The position numbers were made by a program, and so were the translations under genes. 45,777 bases of DNA from positions 1 through 45,777 of the forward strand of contig NZ_BAFR01000122.1 of the NCBI RefSeq assembly GCF_000308435.1, in the 5' to 3' direction. Shown here in pieces: positions 26,934-37,931 of this stretch. The notes beneath the pieces were generated by a model. It was given only the letters and a program-made list of their open reading frames with translations. It was not told the origin of the DNA and did no database searches. The stretch comes from Nocardia araoensis NBRC 100135 (GTDB lineage Bacteria > Actinomycetota > Actinomycetes > Mycobacteriales > Mycobacteriaceae). How positions within the stretch are numbered: the first letter of the stretch is position 1; each line of letters begins with the position of its first letter.

Positions 26934-29900
26934 GTGGGCAACGGTGTGCAGGCGACGCCTCGGATCGATTCGCGCCGCCACGACGCGGTGATCTTCGATA
27001 TGGACGGGGTGGTGACCGACAGCGCGTCGATGCACGCCGCGGCGTGGGCGGAATTGTTCGACGACTTCCTCACCCGGCGCCCCGCCGGCGCCGGCCAGGA
27101 CCGGTCGCCGTTCACCGAAACCGACTACCTCCGCTTCGTCGACGGCAAACCGCGCTATCGAGGCGTGGCGGACTTCCTCACGGCACGAGGTATCGCGTTG
27201 CCCTGGGGCAGTGCCGCCGACCCGGAGACGGCCGAAACCGTCTGCGGGCTCGGGAACCGGAAGGATCGCCTGTTCCGCGAGCGCGTCGCGCGGGACGGTG
27301 TCCGGGCGTTTCCGTCGACCGCCGACCTCGTTCGCCGTCTGAACGCCGCGGGCATCGGCACCGGCGTCTTCACCGCCAGCCGGCACTGCGCGCAGGTGCT
27401 CACGGCCGCCGGTGTCGCTGACCTGTTCACCGTACGGGTCGACGGGAACGATGCCGAGGAATTGCGCCTGCCGGGAAAACCCGATCCGGCGATGCTCGTC
27501 GAGACCGCGCGCAGACTCGGGGCCGAACCGGATCGGACGGTTGTCGTCGAGGACGCCGAGGCGGGCGTCGCGGCCGGTCGCGGCGGGGGCTTCGCGCTGG
27601 TCGTCGGAGTCGACCGGCAGGCGAAGCCGGATCGGTTGCTGGCGCGCGGAGCCGATGTCGTCGTCGACGACCTCGCCCGGGTGGGGTTGCGCGGGGGATT
27701 CCGGCGGATGTCGGAGATTCCGGAAGTCAGGTCGGGCTGGCCGCAGATCGCCGATCGTCTGCGCAGGGAGAAGCCCGCGGTGCTGCTCGACTTCGACGGC
27801 ACCGTAGCCGAGATCGTCGCCGATCCGTCCGCCGCCGAACCGGTGGCAGGCGTGGCGGCGGCATTGCGGAAGCTGGCCGCTCAATGCCCGGTCGCGGTGG
27901 TCAGCGGCCGTGATCTCGCCGATCTGCGCGCCCGCGTCGGTGTCGCCGGAATCTGGTACGCGGGCAGTCACGGCTTCGATCTGGTGGCCCCGGACGGTAC
28001 CGCGCACGTGCACGATGCCGCGCCCGGCGCCGAGCAGGCGCTCACCGCGGCGGCCGGCGAACTGCGGAGTCGCCTGCGGGAGGTCACCGGGGTCCTGGTG
28101 GAGCACAAGCGCTTCGCGGTCGCCGTCCACTACCGCAACGTCAGGGCGGAAGACGTCGGGGGAGTGGTCGCCGCGGTGCACGAGTCCGGGCACACCGCGG
28201 GGTTGCGGGTCACCCACGGCCGCCGCGTCGCCGAACTGCGTCCGGATGTGGACTGGGACAAGGGCGCCGCGGTGCGGTGGATTCTCGACCATCTGACCGA
28301 GCCGGTGTTTCCGATCTACCTCGGCGACGACCTCACCGACGAAGACGCCTTCGATGCCGTCGGATCCGATGGGCTCGCCGTCGTCGTGCGCCACGACGAG
28401 ACCGGTGACAGGCACACCGCCGCCCGGTACGCGGTGGACGGGCCGCACCGGGTTCGCGACTTCCTCGATCGGCTGGCCCGTCGGCTGCGGACCGAAACCG
28501 TCGCCGCCGCGCCGGAGTCGTGGACACTCGGCTTCGACGGATACGACCCGGGCCGGGAAAAGCTGCGCGAGTCGCTGTGCACGGTCGGCAACGGCTATTT
28601 CGCCACTCGCGGCGCGGCGCCGGAATGCGCGGCGGGAGCGGTGCACTACCCGGGCACTTATGTGGGCGGGGTGTACAACCGGCTCTCCGACATGATCGCC
28701 GGGCACGTGGTCGACAACGAGAGTCTGGTCAATCTGCCCAATTGGCTCCCGCTCACCTTCCGCATCGAACAGGGCGACTGGTTCGACATCGATACGGCGG
28801 ACCTGCTGGACTACCGGCAGCAGCTCGATCTGCGCCGTGCCGAACTCGTGCGGCGATTCCGCTTTCGTGACGCCTCCGGGCGGATCACGGCGGTGACGCA
28901 ACGCCGGTTCGTCGCCATGCACAGCCCGCACTCGGGCGCCATGGCGACGACGATCACCGCAGAGAACTGGTCGGGTGCGGTGACCGTTCGCTCGGCGATC
29001 GACGGATCGGTGCGCAATCAGCTGGTGCAGCGGTACCGGGACCTGTCCGACGCCCACCTGGTGACCGAGCGTGCCGTCCACCTGTCCGCGGGATCGGTTC
29101 TACTCGCGGCACGGACCCGCGTCTCGGGAACACCGGTGGCCGTCGCGACGCGCAGCAGTCTGCGTCGCGGCCTGGAGCCGATCGACTCGGTCTGCGCGGC
29201 GATCCACGAAGGCGGCCTGATCGGGCACGATTTCACCGTTTCGGTCACCGCGGGGGACGCGGTGACCGTGGAGAAGATCGTCGCCGTGTTCACCGGACGT
29301 GATCCGGCCGCGGCGGGCCCCGACGAGGAAGCCGCGCGCTGGATCGACGCTTTCGACAGCTACGCGGATCTGTTCGAGGGACACGCCGTGGCGTGGGAGC
29401 ATCTGTGGGCACGGCTGGGCATCGACTTGGACGGTGCGCGGGACGCTACGCGAATCGTGCGCCTGCACCAGTTGCACTTGGCGCAGACGCTCTCTGCGAA
29501 CACCACGCACATGGATGTCGGCGTGCCCGCGCGTGGCCTGCACGGTGAGGCCTATCGCGGTCACGTGTTCTGGGACGAGTTGTTCGTCTTCCCCGTGCTG
29601 AATCCGCGCTTTCCCGACCTGACCCGATCTCTGCTCCGGTACCGCTATCGCCGCCTGCCCGAGGCAAGGCGGGCCGCCGCGGAAGCGGGGCTGGCCGGTG
29701 CGATGTTCCCGTGGCAGTCCGGCAGCGACGGCCGGGAAGAAAGCCAGCGGTTGCACCTGAATCCGCTGTCGGGGCGGTGGAATCCGGATCCCAGTCGCCG
29801 CGCGCACCACATCGGGCTCGCTATCGGCTACAACGTCTGGCAGTACTACCAGGCCACCGGCGACCTGGAGTTCCTCGTCGGATGCGGCGCGGAGCTGCTG

Positions 29901-30950
29901 GTGGAGATCGCTCGCTTCTGGTCGAGCCTGGCCGGCTACGACGCCGTGCGCGACCGCTACGCCATCCGTGGCGTGATCGGCCCCGACGAGTTCCATTCCG
30001 GCTATCCGGACGCGCCGCAGGCCGGTATCGACAACAACGCCTACAGCAATGTGATGGCGGCGTGGGTGATCCTGCGGGCGACCGAGGCTCTCGCCCTACT
30101 CGCCCCGCGCGAACGGTCGGAGTTGCTGGAGAAGCTGTCGGTGCGACCGTCGGAAGCGGAACACTGGACCGTGGTGGCCCGGCGGATGTACGTCCCGTTC
30201 CACGACGGCGTCATCAGCCAGTTCGAGGGCTACGAGCGACTGGCCGAACTCGATTGGGACCACTACCGTCGGCGATACGGCAACATCCAGCGGCTGGACC
30301 GTCTGCTCGAGGCCGAGGGCGACGACGTCAACCGCTATCGGGCCGCGAAACAAGCCGATGTCCTGATGCTGTTCTATCTGCTGTCGGCCGACGAACTTCG
30401 CGAACTGCTCGGCGATCTCGGATACGAACTGCCCGGCGAGATGATTCCGCGGACCATCGACTACTACTTGTCGCGCACATCGCACGGCTCGACACTGAGC
30501 GCGCTGGTGCATTCCTGGGTGCTCGCGCGGGCCAACCGGGATCGTGTCGTGGAGTTCTTCGATCTGGTGCTCGGCTCCGACGTCGCCGACATCCAGGGTG
30601 GCACCACCGCGGAGGGCATTCACCTCGCCGCGATGGCGGGCAGCGTCGACCTGCTGCAACGCTGCTTCACCGGTATGGAACTGCGCCGCGACCGCCTGGT
30701 GTTCTGCCCGTATTGGCCCGAGTCGCTGGGCGCTTTGTCATTCCCGATGATCTATCGCGGCCATCGGCTGACCGTGCGCGTCACCGGCGAAGGCGTCGAG
30801 ATCAGCTCCGATTCCGGCGCGTCGGCGCCGATCGAGGTCACCTGCCGGGACCAGACCGCCCGGCTCGAGGCCGGAGCGACGATCCGGCTACCGATGAACT
30901 CGGCAGCAGCGCCGGATCAGCCCGAACTGCCCCATTGTTCGAGTCGTTGA
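26934..30950 (+). CDS. otsB1: OtsB1-like three-domain protein: HAD phosphatase + trehalose-6-phosphate phosphatase + GH65
   Basis: 1338 residues from GTG 26934 (GTG 26946 also possible; earlier starts would place the DevR box inside the coding region). Domain 1 (about 16-265) is a beta-phosphoglucomutase-like HAD with nucleophile Asp22 and Asp24 in 'VIFDMDGVVTDSASMHAAAW'. Domain 2 (about 275-490) is OtsB-like with Asp286/Asp288 in 'LLDFDGTVAEI', 'VVSGRDLADLR', 'GSHGFDL' and 'YLGDDLTDEDAF'. Domain 3 (about 525-1310) is GH65 (trehalase/kojibiose phosphorylase type) with general acid Glu1019 in 'GVIGPDEFHSGY'. The same architecture is that of M. tuberculosis OtsB1 (Rv2006, 1327 aa), a DevR-regulon member. 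All three active-site motifs look intact here. Predicted to act on trehalose or its phosphate in the cytoplasm; which domains are active is not known. Confidence 0.9.
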   Translation: MGNGVQATPRIDSRRHDAVIFDMDGVVTDSASMHAAAWAELFDDFLTRRPAGAGQDRSPFTETDYLRFVDGKPRYRGVADFLTARGIALPWGSAADPETAETVCGLGNRKDRLFRERVARDGVRAFPSTADLVRRLNAAGIGTGVFTASRHCAQVLTAAGVADLFTVRVDGNDAEELRLPGKPDPAMLVETARRLGAEPDRTVVVEDAEAGVAAGRGGGFALVVGVDRQAKPDRLLARGADVVVDDLARVGLRGGFRRMSEIPEVRSGWPQIADRLRREKPAVLLDFDGTVAEIVADPSAAEPVAGVAAALRKLAAQCPVAVVSGRDLADLRARVGVAGIWYAGSHGFDLVAPDGTAHVHDAAPGAEQALTAAAGELRSRLREVTGVLVEHKRFAVAVHYRNVRAEDVGGVVAAVHESGHTAGLRVTHGRRVAELRPDVDWDKGAAVRWILDHLTEPVFPIYLGDDLTDEDAFDAVGSDGLAVVVRHDETGDRHTAARYAVDGPHRVRDFLDRLARRLRTETVAAAPESWTLGFDGYDPGREKLRESLCTVGNGYFATRGAAPECAAGAVHYPGTYVGGVYNRLSDMIAGHVVDNESLVNLPNWLPLTFRIEQGDWFDIDTADLLDYRQQLDLRRAELVRRFRFRDASGRITAVTQRRFVAMHSPHSGAMATTITAENWSGAVTVRSAIDGSVRNQLVQRYRDLSDAHLVTERAVHLSAGSVLLAARTRVSGTPVAVATRSSLRRGLEPIDSVCAAIHEGGLIGHDFTVSVTAGDAVTVEKIVAVFTGRDPAAAGPDEEAARWIDAFDSYADLFEGHAVAWEHLWARLGIDLDGARDATRIVRLHQLHLAQTLSANTTHMDVGVPARGLHGEAYRGHVFWDELFVFPVLNPRFPDLTRSLLRYRYRRLPEARRAAAEAGLAGAMFPWQSGSDGREESQRLHLNPLSGRWNPDPSRRAHHIGLAIGYNVWQYYQATGDLEFLVGCGAELLVEIARFWSSLAGYDAVRDRYAIRGVIGPDEFHSGYPDAPQAGIDNNAYSNVMAAWVILRATEALALLAPRERSELLEKLSVRPSEAEHWTVVARRMYVPFHDGVISQFEGYERLAELDWDHYRRRYGNIQRLDRLLEAEGDDVNRYRAAKQADVLMLFYLLSADELRELLGDLGYELPGEMIPRTIDYYLSRTSHGSTLSALVHSWVLARANRDRVVEFFDLVLGSDVADIQGGTTAEGIHLAAMAGSVDLLQRCFTGMELRRDRLVFCPYWPESLGALSFPMIYRGHRLTVRVTGEGVEISSDSGASAPIEVTCRDQTARLEAGATIRLPMNSAAAPDQPELPHCSSR

Positions 30951-31498
30951 TCGCGTTCATCGTTGCGGCGTCGGCAATCCGGGTGCGAGATCCGGTCGAG
31001 TTCGGTGTGGGCGATGCGCTCGGCCCACGCACGGGCGCGTTCCAGCTCCCCTGGACCGAGCGGGCCGGTCGTGTCTTCGAGGAGGAAATCCATCGGGTCG
31101 TCGGCGAGGGCGTAGCCCAAACGCCGCAGTCGTCTCCCGATGCCGCGGGCAGCCGATCCTGGCAGCCACGACTGACCGGCCGGCTTGGTGCCGAATGCCA
31201 CGGCGGCGTGCCCCCGCGCAACGGGCAATGCCGCTTCGAGCCATTCCCGGACACCGATGTCGGCGATCGGCGCGTCGGTTCGCTTGGCGGCGTCGCGGCG
31301 GGAACGCCTGCGGCTGAGCCCGAAGGTGTGGGTGGGGCCGCCGACCACGAGCAACTGCACCTTCGGAGCAGGCACTTCGGCGGCCGCGGCCACATGCAGG
31401 ACTTCCACGTCGGCGTGCTCGCGCAGTCCTTCGGCGATGGCTTCCGCGACCGCCGCGGTGTTGCCGAACATCGATTCATAGACGATTCGTGCACGCAT
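30917..31498 (-). CDS. Flavodoxin-family protein
   Basis: 193 residues from ATG 31498, with AGGAG upstream. The FMN phosphate loop 'IVYESMFGNTAAVAEAIAEGL' (5-25) and 'VQLLVVGGPTHTFGLSRRRSRRDAA' (the second FMN loop) are clear, as is 'AVAFGTKPAGQSWLPGSAARGIGRRLRRLGYALADDPMDFLLEDTTGPLGPGELERARAWAERI'. It is a cytoplasmic electron carrier or redox sensor; the partner is unknown. Its 3' end overlaps the convergent OtsB1-like gene by 34 bp. A DevR box at 31581-31594 lies 82 bp upstream, placing it in the island's regulon. Confidence 0.9.
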   Translation of the reverse strand: MRARIVYESMFGNTAAVAEAIAEGLREHADVEVLHVAAAAEVPAPKVQLLVVGGPTHTFGLSRRRSRRDAAKRTDAPIADIGVREWLEAALPVARGHAAVAFGTKPAGQSWLPGSAARGIGRRLRRLGYALADDPMDFLLEDTTGPLGPGELERARAWAERIAHTELDRISHPDCRRRNDERDQRLEQWGSSG

Positions 31499-31580
31499 GG
31501 CCGGCTCCTCTGCACCGCCGGGTAGCACGACGTTACGCGGCGCGCATGCGCCCGCACAGAGTCGAACCGACCTCTACCGG

Positions 31581-31594
31581 GGGACCTTAGCCCC
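31581..31594. promoter_or_regulatory. DevR box upstream of the flavodoxin gene
   Basis: GGGACCTTAGCCCC fits the consensus at 12 of 14 positions allowing C at position 6. Confidence 0.65.
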
Positions 31595-31622
31595 GTCCTC
31601 CACGTCCGCCTGGCGGGCTCGG

Positions 31623-31763
31623 CTATCCCCGGCCCGTCTCGACGCGACGTTTGTCCAGCTCCAGACCCATCAGTGCGCCACCGCCGGCCGCGGCGAGCTT
31701 CTCGCCCGCTGTTCGAGCGCCGCCGCGCAGCAGCGCGCCGCCTCCAAGCTGCTCCGTGGTCAT
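31623..31763 (-). CDS. Possible 46-aa protein coupled to the metallo-beta-lactamase-fold gene
   Basis: ATG 31763 overlaps the upstream stop in an ATGA, the same coupling used by confirmed gene pairs in this window. The peptide is Gly/Ala-rich (MTTEQLGGGALLRGGARTAGEKLAAAGGGALMGLELDKRRVETGRG), with no recognised domain. It could be a chance frame; the exact overlap is the only positive evidence. Confidence 0.35.
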   Translation of the reverse strand: MTTEQLGGGALLRGGARTAGEKLAAAGGGALMGLELDKRRVETGRG

Positions 31764-32644
31764 CGATGCGCCCATCTTTTCGCCGCGGTGTGGTCGTGGG
31801 CTGGGATGACTTCGATACCCGCGGGCAGACGGTGCAGGCGGTGGATCGCGGCGAAGGCGGCGGAGCGATCGTGGTCGACGAGAAGTCCTGGCAGCGGGGG
31901 CTTCTCGCGCAGCAGCCGGATCTGCTCGCGGCGCCAGACGGCGTCGCCCGCCAACAGCACGGTGCCACCGTCCTGTATCGCGAGAACGAGCCCGATGCTG
32001 CCCGGGGTGTGGCCGGAGAGATCGACCGCCAGGACCGAACCGTCGCCGAAAAGGTCGTGGCTGCGCGAGAAGGTGAGAACAGGAGGACCGTCGAGGTCGA
32101 AAGACGGCATCGGGCGCGAGCCGAGCGACTCGGCGACTGCCATAGGGGCCGTCTCGGGGTTCGTCGCCCAGTTCAACTCGGCCGTGGTCACCCGCAGCGC
32201 GAGGTCTGCCGGTAGGTCGAGCAGTCCGGCCACGTGGTCCCAGTGGATGTGCGTCGCGATCGCGAAGTCGAGCGCATCGACCGGGAACGCGGACAACGCG
32301 AGCGAATCGGCAAGGCCGACAAGCGGTTTGCGTGGAGCGACGAGATCGCGATACGGGCGGCGCAGCTGCGGCACGACCCGGGAGTGTACGTCGGCGCACA
32401 TCGCCGGATCGACGACGAAACGGGCCTGCGGGTGTTCGACCAGAAAACTGGTCATCGCGGTCGCTACCGCGGGCGGCCGCAACACTCCTTCGATCACTCC
32501 GTAGGCCGGAGCGGGGCGTACACCATGGACGAGCGAGGTCAGCCGGACCCTGGCGCGCGCCGGGGGCAGTCCCGCGTCGGCGAGCGTCCCGAGCAACTCC
32601 GTGTCGCGACGTCGCGGTTGCCAGGTGCGCCACGGCATCGACAT
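31760..32644 (-). CDS. Metallo-beta-lactamase-fold hydrolase
   Basis: 294 residues if started at ATG 32644 (ATG 32638 and upstream starts are possible; no clear ribosome binding site). The zinc motif HxHxDH is present as H132-I-H134-W-D136-H137 in 'AIATHIHWDHVAGLLDLP'. Further ligands lie in 'AVDLSGHTPGSIGLVL' and 'LLAGDAVW', with 'EVIPAHDH' near the end. This is the arrangement of lactonases and related hydrolases (AHL lactonase-like), acting in the cytoplasm. Substrate unknown. The weak DevR-type box at 32692-32705 and its position next to the flavodoxin gene suggest membership of the DevR island. Confidence 0.85.
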   Translation of the reverse strand: MSMPWRTWQPRRRDTELLGTLADAGLPPARARVRLTSLVHGVRPAPAYGVIEGVLRPPAVATAMTSFLVEHPQARFVVDPAMCADVHSRVVPQLRRPYRDLVAPRKPLVGLADSLALSAFPVDALDFAIATHIHWDHVAGLLDLPADLALRVTTAELNWATNPETAPMAVAESLGSRPMPSFDLDGPPVLTFSRSHDLFGDGSVLAVDLSGHTPGSIGLVLAIQDGGTVLLAGDAVWRREQIRLLREKPPLPGLLVDHDRSAAFAAIHRLHRLPAGIEVIPAHDHTAAKRWAHR

Positions 32645-32962
32645 GCCGGCGGCGCAACACGACCACCACGTCCCGGCAGTGCCGGTCCGCGCAGTCAACG
32701 GTCCCGCTGATGGCAGATCCACACCGGCCCCTTCCAGCCCCGGCCGCGGCGCAGCCGACGAACAGCCTTCTCAGGCGAACCATGATGTCAACTCGGATTC
32801 CGATAGTCGATCAGCGGTCGCCCTGGCGCGCCTTCCGTTGCAGATCCCGCTGGTGCTCGCCACACGAAAGGTGGAACGACAGCGGAGCGGCAGGGCTGAG
32901 GGCCACATCGAGCGATTCGTGCCCGACCCGCGGCGCACTGCGGGGATGCGCGCGATGATGGA
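32645..32962. other. 318-bp divergent intergenic region
   Basis: Lies between the metallo-beta-lactamase-fold gene (minus) and phoU (plus). It holds the weak DevR-like box at 32692-32705. I see no gene, repeat or clear sigma-70 promoter in it. Confidence 0.4.
32692..32705 (-). promoter_or_regulatory. Weak DevR-like box before the metallo-beta-lactamase-fold gene
   Basis: Minus-strand GGGACCGTTGACTG, 11 of 14 identical to the variant at 26842-26829. It lies 47 bp from ATG 32644. Confidence 0.4.
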
Positions 32963-33682
32963 ATGGTGCGCACCCGCTTCCACGATCACCTCGAGCAGCT
33001 CGCCGACCACTTACGAGCGATGTGCGTGCGCAATCGGGAGGCCATCGCGATGGCCACCGACGCCCTGCTGGGCGCGGATCTGGAGCTGGCCGAGCGCATC
33101 ATCGATTACTGCGTCGAAACCGTCGCGATGCGCGAGGACGCCGAGCACGCCGCGGTCACCCTTCTCGCGCTCGAAGCCCCCGTCGCGGGAGAACTGCGGC
33201 AGGTGGTGACGGCGCTGCAGTTGGTCGACGACCTGACCCGGATGAGCGCGCTGACCGAGCACATCGCCGACACCGCGCGACGCAGGCATCCGGCCGCCGC
33301 GGTCCCCGAACGGGTGCGAAATCTGATGATTCACATGGGCGCGGCGGCCGTCGACCTCGCCGATGCCGCGGTCGGTGTGCTGACCACCGCCGACCCGGGC
33401 GACGCCGCCGATCTCGATGCTCGCGACGACACCATGGACGATCTGCACCGTGACCTGCTGGCGGCGGTCCTCGCCGAAGGGTGGGACAACGGCACCGCCG
33501 CCGCGGTGGACGTCACCCTGCTGGGCCGCTACTACGAACGCTTCGGCGACCACGCGGTCGAGGTGGGCCGCCGCACCCTCTACATGACCACCGGGCGCCG
33601 CCCCGACAACGAGGCCGCGCCATCGATCCCGGCCCGCGAATCACCAGTGAGCGGAACCGAATTCGCTGTGGATGTCGGGTGA
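32963..33682 (+). CDS. phoU: PhoU-family phosphate signalling protein
   Basis: 239 residues: two three-helix PhoU bundles, about 8-95 and 118-205. Typical sequence: 'RTRFHDHLEQLADHLRAMCVRNREAIAMATDALLGADLELAERIIDYC', 'LLALEAPVAGELRQVVTALQLVDDLTRMSALTEHIADTARRRHP' (the E-x3-D metal-binding repeat region), and 'VTLLGRYYERFGDHAVEVGRRTLYMTTG' at the end of the second bundle. The C-terminal tail (210-239) is probably disordered. PhoU proteins couple the Pst transporter to the PhoR kinase and prevent phosphate overload. No pst or phoR gene is near, so this is an unlinked copy like mycobacterial PhoY. A strong hairpin follows the stop. Confidence 0.93.
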   Translation: MVRTRFHDHLEQLADHLRAMCVRNREAIAMATDALLGADLELAERIIDYCVETVAMREDAEHAAVTLLALEAPVAGELRQVVTALQLVDDLTRMSALTEHIADTARRRHPAAAVPERVRNLMIHMGAAAVDLADAAVGVLTTADPGDAADLDARDDTMDDLHRDLLAAVLAEGWDNGTAAAVDVTLLGRYYERFGDHAVEVGRRTLYMTTGRRPDNEAAPSIPARESPVSGTEFAVDVG

Positions 33683-33690
33683 GGAGACGA

Positions 33691-33720
33691 TCCGGGCCGG
33701 CCCCGAAGGACCGGCCCGGA
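33691..33720. terminator. Bidirectional hairpin between phoU and katG
   Basis: TCCGGGCCGG and CCGGCCCGGA form a perfect 10-bp stem with a 10-nt loop, 8 bp after phoU and 16 bp after the katG stop. Confidence 0.8.
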
Positions 33721-33736
33721 ACTCGTCGAGGATCGA

Positions 33737-36004
<2,268 letters not shown>

Positions 36005-36448
36005 TCACGAATGTGATCGGGAAGCCTGTGATTCCACACAATCGGGGCACAGGCCCCAGTAGATGACCTCGGCCTCGTCGATCGAGAACCCGCTGTCATC
36101 GGACGCGGTCAAACAGGGGGCCTCGCCGATGGCGCAGTCGACATCGGCGATCACCCCGCATGCTCGGCATACGACGTGATGGTGGTTGTCGCCGACCCGC
36201 GATTCGTAGCGGGCGACGGACCCGGACGGCTGGATGCGCCGCACCAGGCCGGTGGCTGTGAGTGCGTTCAACGAGTCGTAGACCGTTTGGTGGGACACCT
36301 CGGGCAGAGCGGATCGAACAGCGCGAATGATCGACTCCGTGTCGGCGTGCGGGTGGTCGTGCACCGCGCTGAGCACCGCGACCCGCGGACGGGTCACACG
36401 CAGCGAAACTCCTCGCAGCATCTGCTGGAATTCCGAGGCCGTTGGCAT
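36005..36448 (-). CDS. furA: Fur-family peroxide-responsive repressor of katG
   Basis: 147 residues from ATG 36448. The winged HTH is 'SLRVTRPRVAVLSAVHDHPHADTESIIRAVRSALPEVSHQTVYDSLNALTATGLVRRIQPSGSVARYESRVGDNHHHVVCRACGVIADV'. Metal-site residues are visible in 'GDNHHHVVCRACG' (Cys-x2-Cys with the His cluster) and at 'YWGLCPDCVES' near the C-terminus. In actinobacteria FurA represses its own operon with katG until peroxide oxidises it. No Shine-Dalgarno is seen; a promoter/operator lies immediately upstream, and the transcript may be nearly leaderless. Confidence 0.95.
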   Translation of the reverse strand: MPTASEFQQMLRGVSLRVTRPRVAVLSAVHDHPHADTESIIRAVRSALPEVSHQTVYDSLNALTATGLVRRIQPSGSVARYESRVGDNHHHVVCRACGVIADVDCAIGEAPCLTASDDSGFSIDEAEVIYWGLCPDCVESQASRSHS

Positions 36449-36748
36449 GCACGGAAGTCTCGTCCGTTTTCTGGAACGAGTCAAGAGTTTGTTTCGAAGT
36501 CGCGCCGGACCCGCTGCGGGGCGGCGGCGGCTGCTGGGGAGCGTATCGAGGACGGCACGCGGCGCGGGTGCGTTTGCGACGATTCGATCGTGCCAGCGAT
36601 GCGTGTCCGATCAGAGCGGCCGGGTCGGAGGAACAACCGGCGAATGTCGGCCGCCCAGCCGATGCGACGCCGATCTGGTCCGTGACCTGCGCCAATGGCG
36701 CGGCGCTCGGTCAGGGACGTGGGTTGACGCGGGTCCGGGTGGCCCGCA
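36449..36748. other. 300-bp region between furA and the alcohol dehydrogenase gene
   Basis: Contains the furA promoter at its left end. The remainder (36485-36748) is GC-rich with open frames in several phases, none with a ribosome binding site or recognisable protein. I see no further signal. Confidence 0.4.
36459..36484 (-). promoter_or_regulatory. furA promoter with FurA operator-like inverted repeat
   Basis: Minus-strand TTGACT (36484-36479) is a good -35. The inverted arms CTCGTTCC and GGACGAG (36480-36459, one extra base in one arm) around AGAAAAC cover the spacer. The expected -10 position carries only GAGACT, 7 nt before the start codon. Confidence 0.5.
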
Positions 36749-37918
36749 TCAGGGCCGGAAAACGGAACGGATGCACCCTTCTTTTTTGTGCTTGAAAATG
36801 TCGTAGCCGTATACCGCGTCGTCGAGCGGCATGTCGTGGGTGATCAGGTAGGAGGGGTCGAGATCGCCCTGTTGGATGTAATCGAACATGCGGGGGACGA
36901 ACCGCTGGCCGTATTGCTGTGCGGTACGGATGGTGAGGCCCTTGTTCGTCACGACTCCCATGGGGAATTTGTCGGTGAGGCCGTAAATGCCGAGCACTGA
37001 GACGATTCCCCCTTTGCGGCACGCGAGAATGGCTTCGCGCAGCGGCGTCGCGCGATCGGATTCGAGCCGGAGCAGCTGTTTGGCGCGGTCGTAGAGCTGC
37101 TGGATTCCGGTGCCGTGTCCTTCCATCCCGACGGCGTCGATGCAGGCGTCCGGACCGCGGCCACCGGTGCTCTCGCGCAGGATCTCGTGCACGCTGTCGA
37201 CGGCGGTGTAGTCGATCGTCTCGGCGCCGAACTGCTCTTTCGCCATACGCAGACGCTCGGGAAATCGGTCGATGACGAAAATCTCGCCGGCGTCGAGCAG
37301 GCGAGCGGTATGCCCGGCCATCAACCCGACGGCGCCGCTGCCCCACACCGCGACGGTGTCGCCGGGGTGGATGTCACAGAATTCGGCGCCCATCAAACCC
37401 GTCGGAACGGCATCGGAGAGGAATAGTGCCTGTTCGTCGGTGATGCCGTCCGGTATACGGAAGCAATTGGTGTCACCGAAGGGGACGCGGATATATTGCG
37501 CATGGGAGCCCTGATAACCGCCGAAGGGATGGGTGTAGCCGTAGATTCCGCCGGTCGGATAGCCGAAGACCGGTTGCTGCATGGCGCTGTTCGGATTGGT
37601 GGTGTCGCACAGGGAATACAGTTCGTGGTCGCAATACCAGCACGATGCGCACCCGATGAAGGACGGGACCACGACTCGATCGCCCACGGCGATCGAGGTG
37701 ACTTCGGCTCCGGTCTCGACGACCTCGCCCATGAATTCGTGGCCGAAGACGTCGCCTTCCCGCATTCCCGGCAGGTATCCGTCGATGAAATGCAGATCGG
37801 ACCCGCAGGTGGTGGTCAGGCGGACCTGGACGATGACATCGTGCGGATTGACCAGGACCGGGTCGGGCACGGTTTCCACGGCGAGATCGTTGACGCCGTT
37901 CCAGCAGAGCGCGTGCAT
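36749..37918 (-). CDS. Zinc-dependent alcohol dehydrogenase, formaldehyde dehydrogenase-like subgroup
   Basis: 389 residues, medium-chain dehydrogenase/reductase. Catalytic zinc ligands Cys38 in 'TTTCGSDLHFIDGYLPGM' and His60-Glu61 in 'VFGHEFMGEVVETG'; structural zinc Cys90, Cys93, Cys96 and Cys104 in 'GCASCWYCDHELYSLC'. The NAD loop is 'VAVWGSGAVGLMAGHTARLLDAGEIFVIDRFPERL'. The insert 'GYPTGGIYGYTHPFGGYQGSHAQYIRVPFGDTNCFRIPDG' and the C-terminal 'KGLTIRTAQQYGQRFVPRMFDYIQQGDLDPSYLITH' are typical of the glutathione-independent formaldehyde dehydrogenase-like group. It is cytoplasmic; the actual alcohol or aldehyde is unknown. It is second of a two-gene unit, 13 bp after the SRPBCC gene. Confidence 0.92.
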   Translation of the reverse strand: MHALCWNGVNDLAVETVPDPVLVNPHDVIVQVRLTTTCGSDLHFIDGYLPGMREGDVFGHEFMGEVVETGAEVTSIAVGDRVVVPSFIGCASCWYCDHELYSLCDTTNPNSAMQQPVFGYPTGGIYGYTHPFGGYQGSHAQYIRVPFGDTNCFRIPDGITDEQALFLSDAVPTGLMGAEFCDIHPGDTVAVWGSGAVGLMAGHTARLLDAGEIFVIDRFPERLRMAKEQFGAETIDYTAVDSVHEILRESTGGRGPDACIDAVGMEGHGTGIQQLYDRAKQLLRLESDRATPLREAILACRKGGIVSVLGIYGLTDKFPMGVVTNKGLTIRTAQQYGQRFVPRMFDYIQQGDLDPSYLITHDMPLDDAVYGYDIFKHKKEGCIRSVFRP

Positions 37919-37931
37919 GGTCTCCTCCTGT

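Noticed and set aside
26793..29081. Very long minus-strand open frame continuing from the second Acg-like gene
   Set aside because: It is antisense to the OtsB1-like coding region, which has clear domains on plus; long antisense frames are expected at this GC content.
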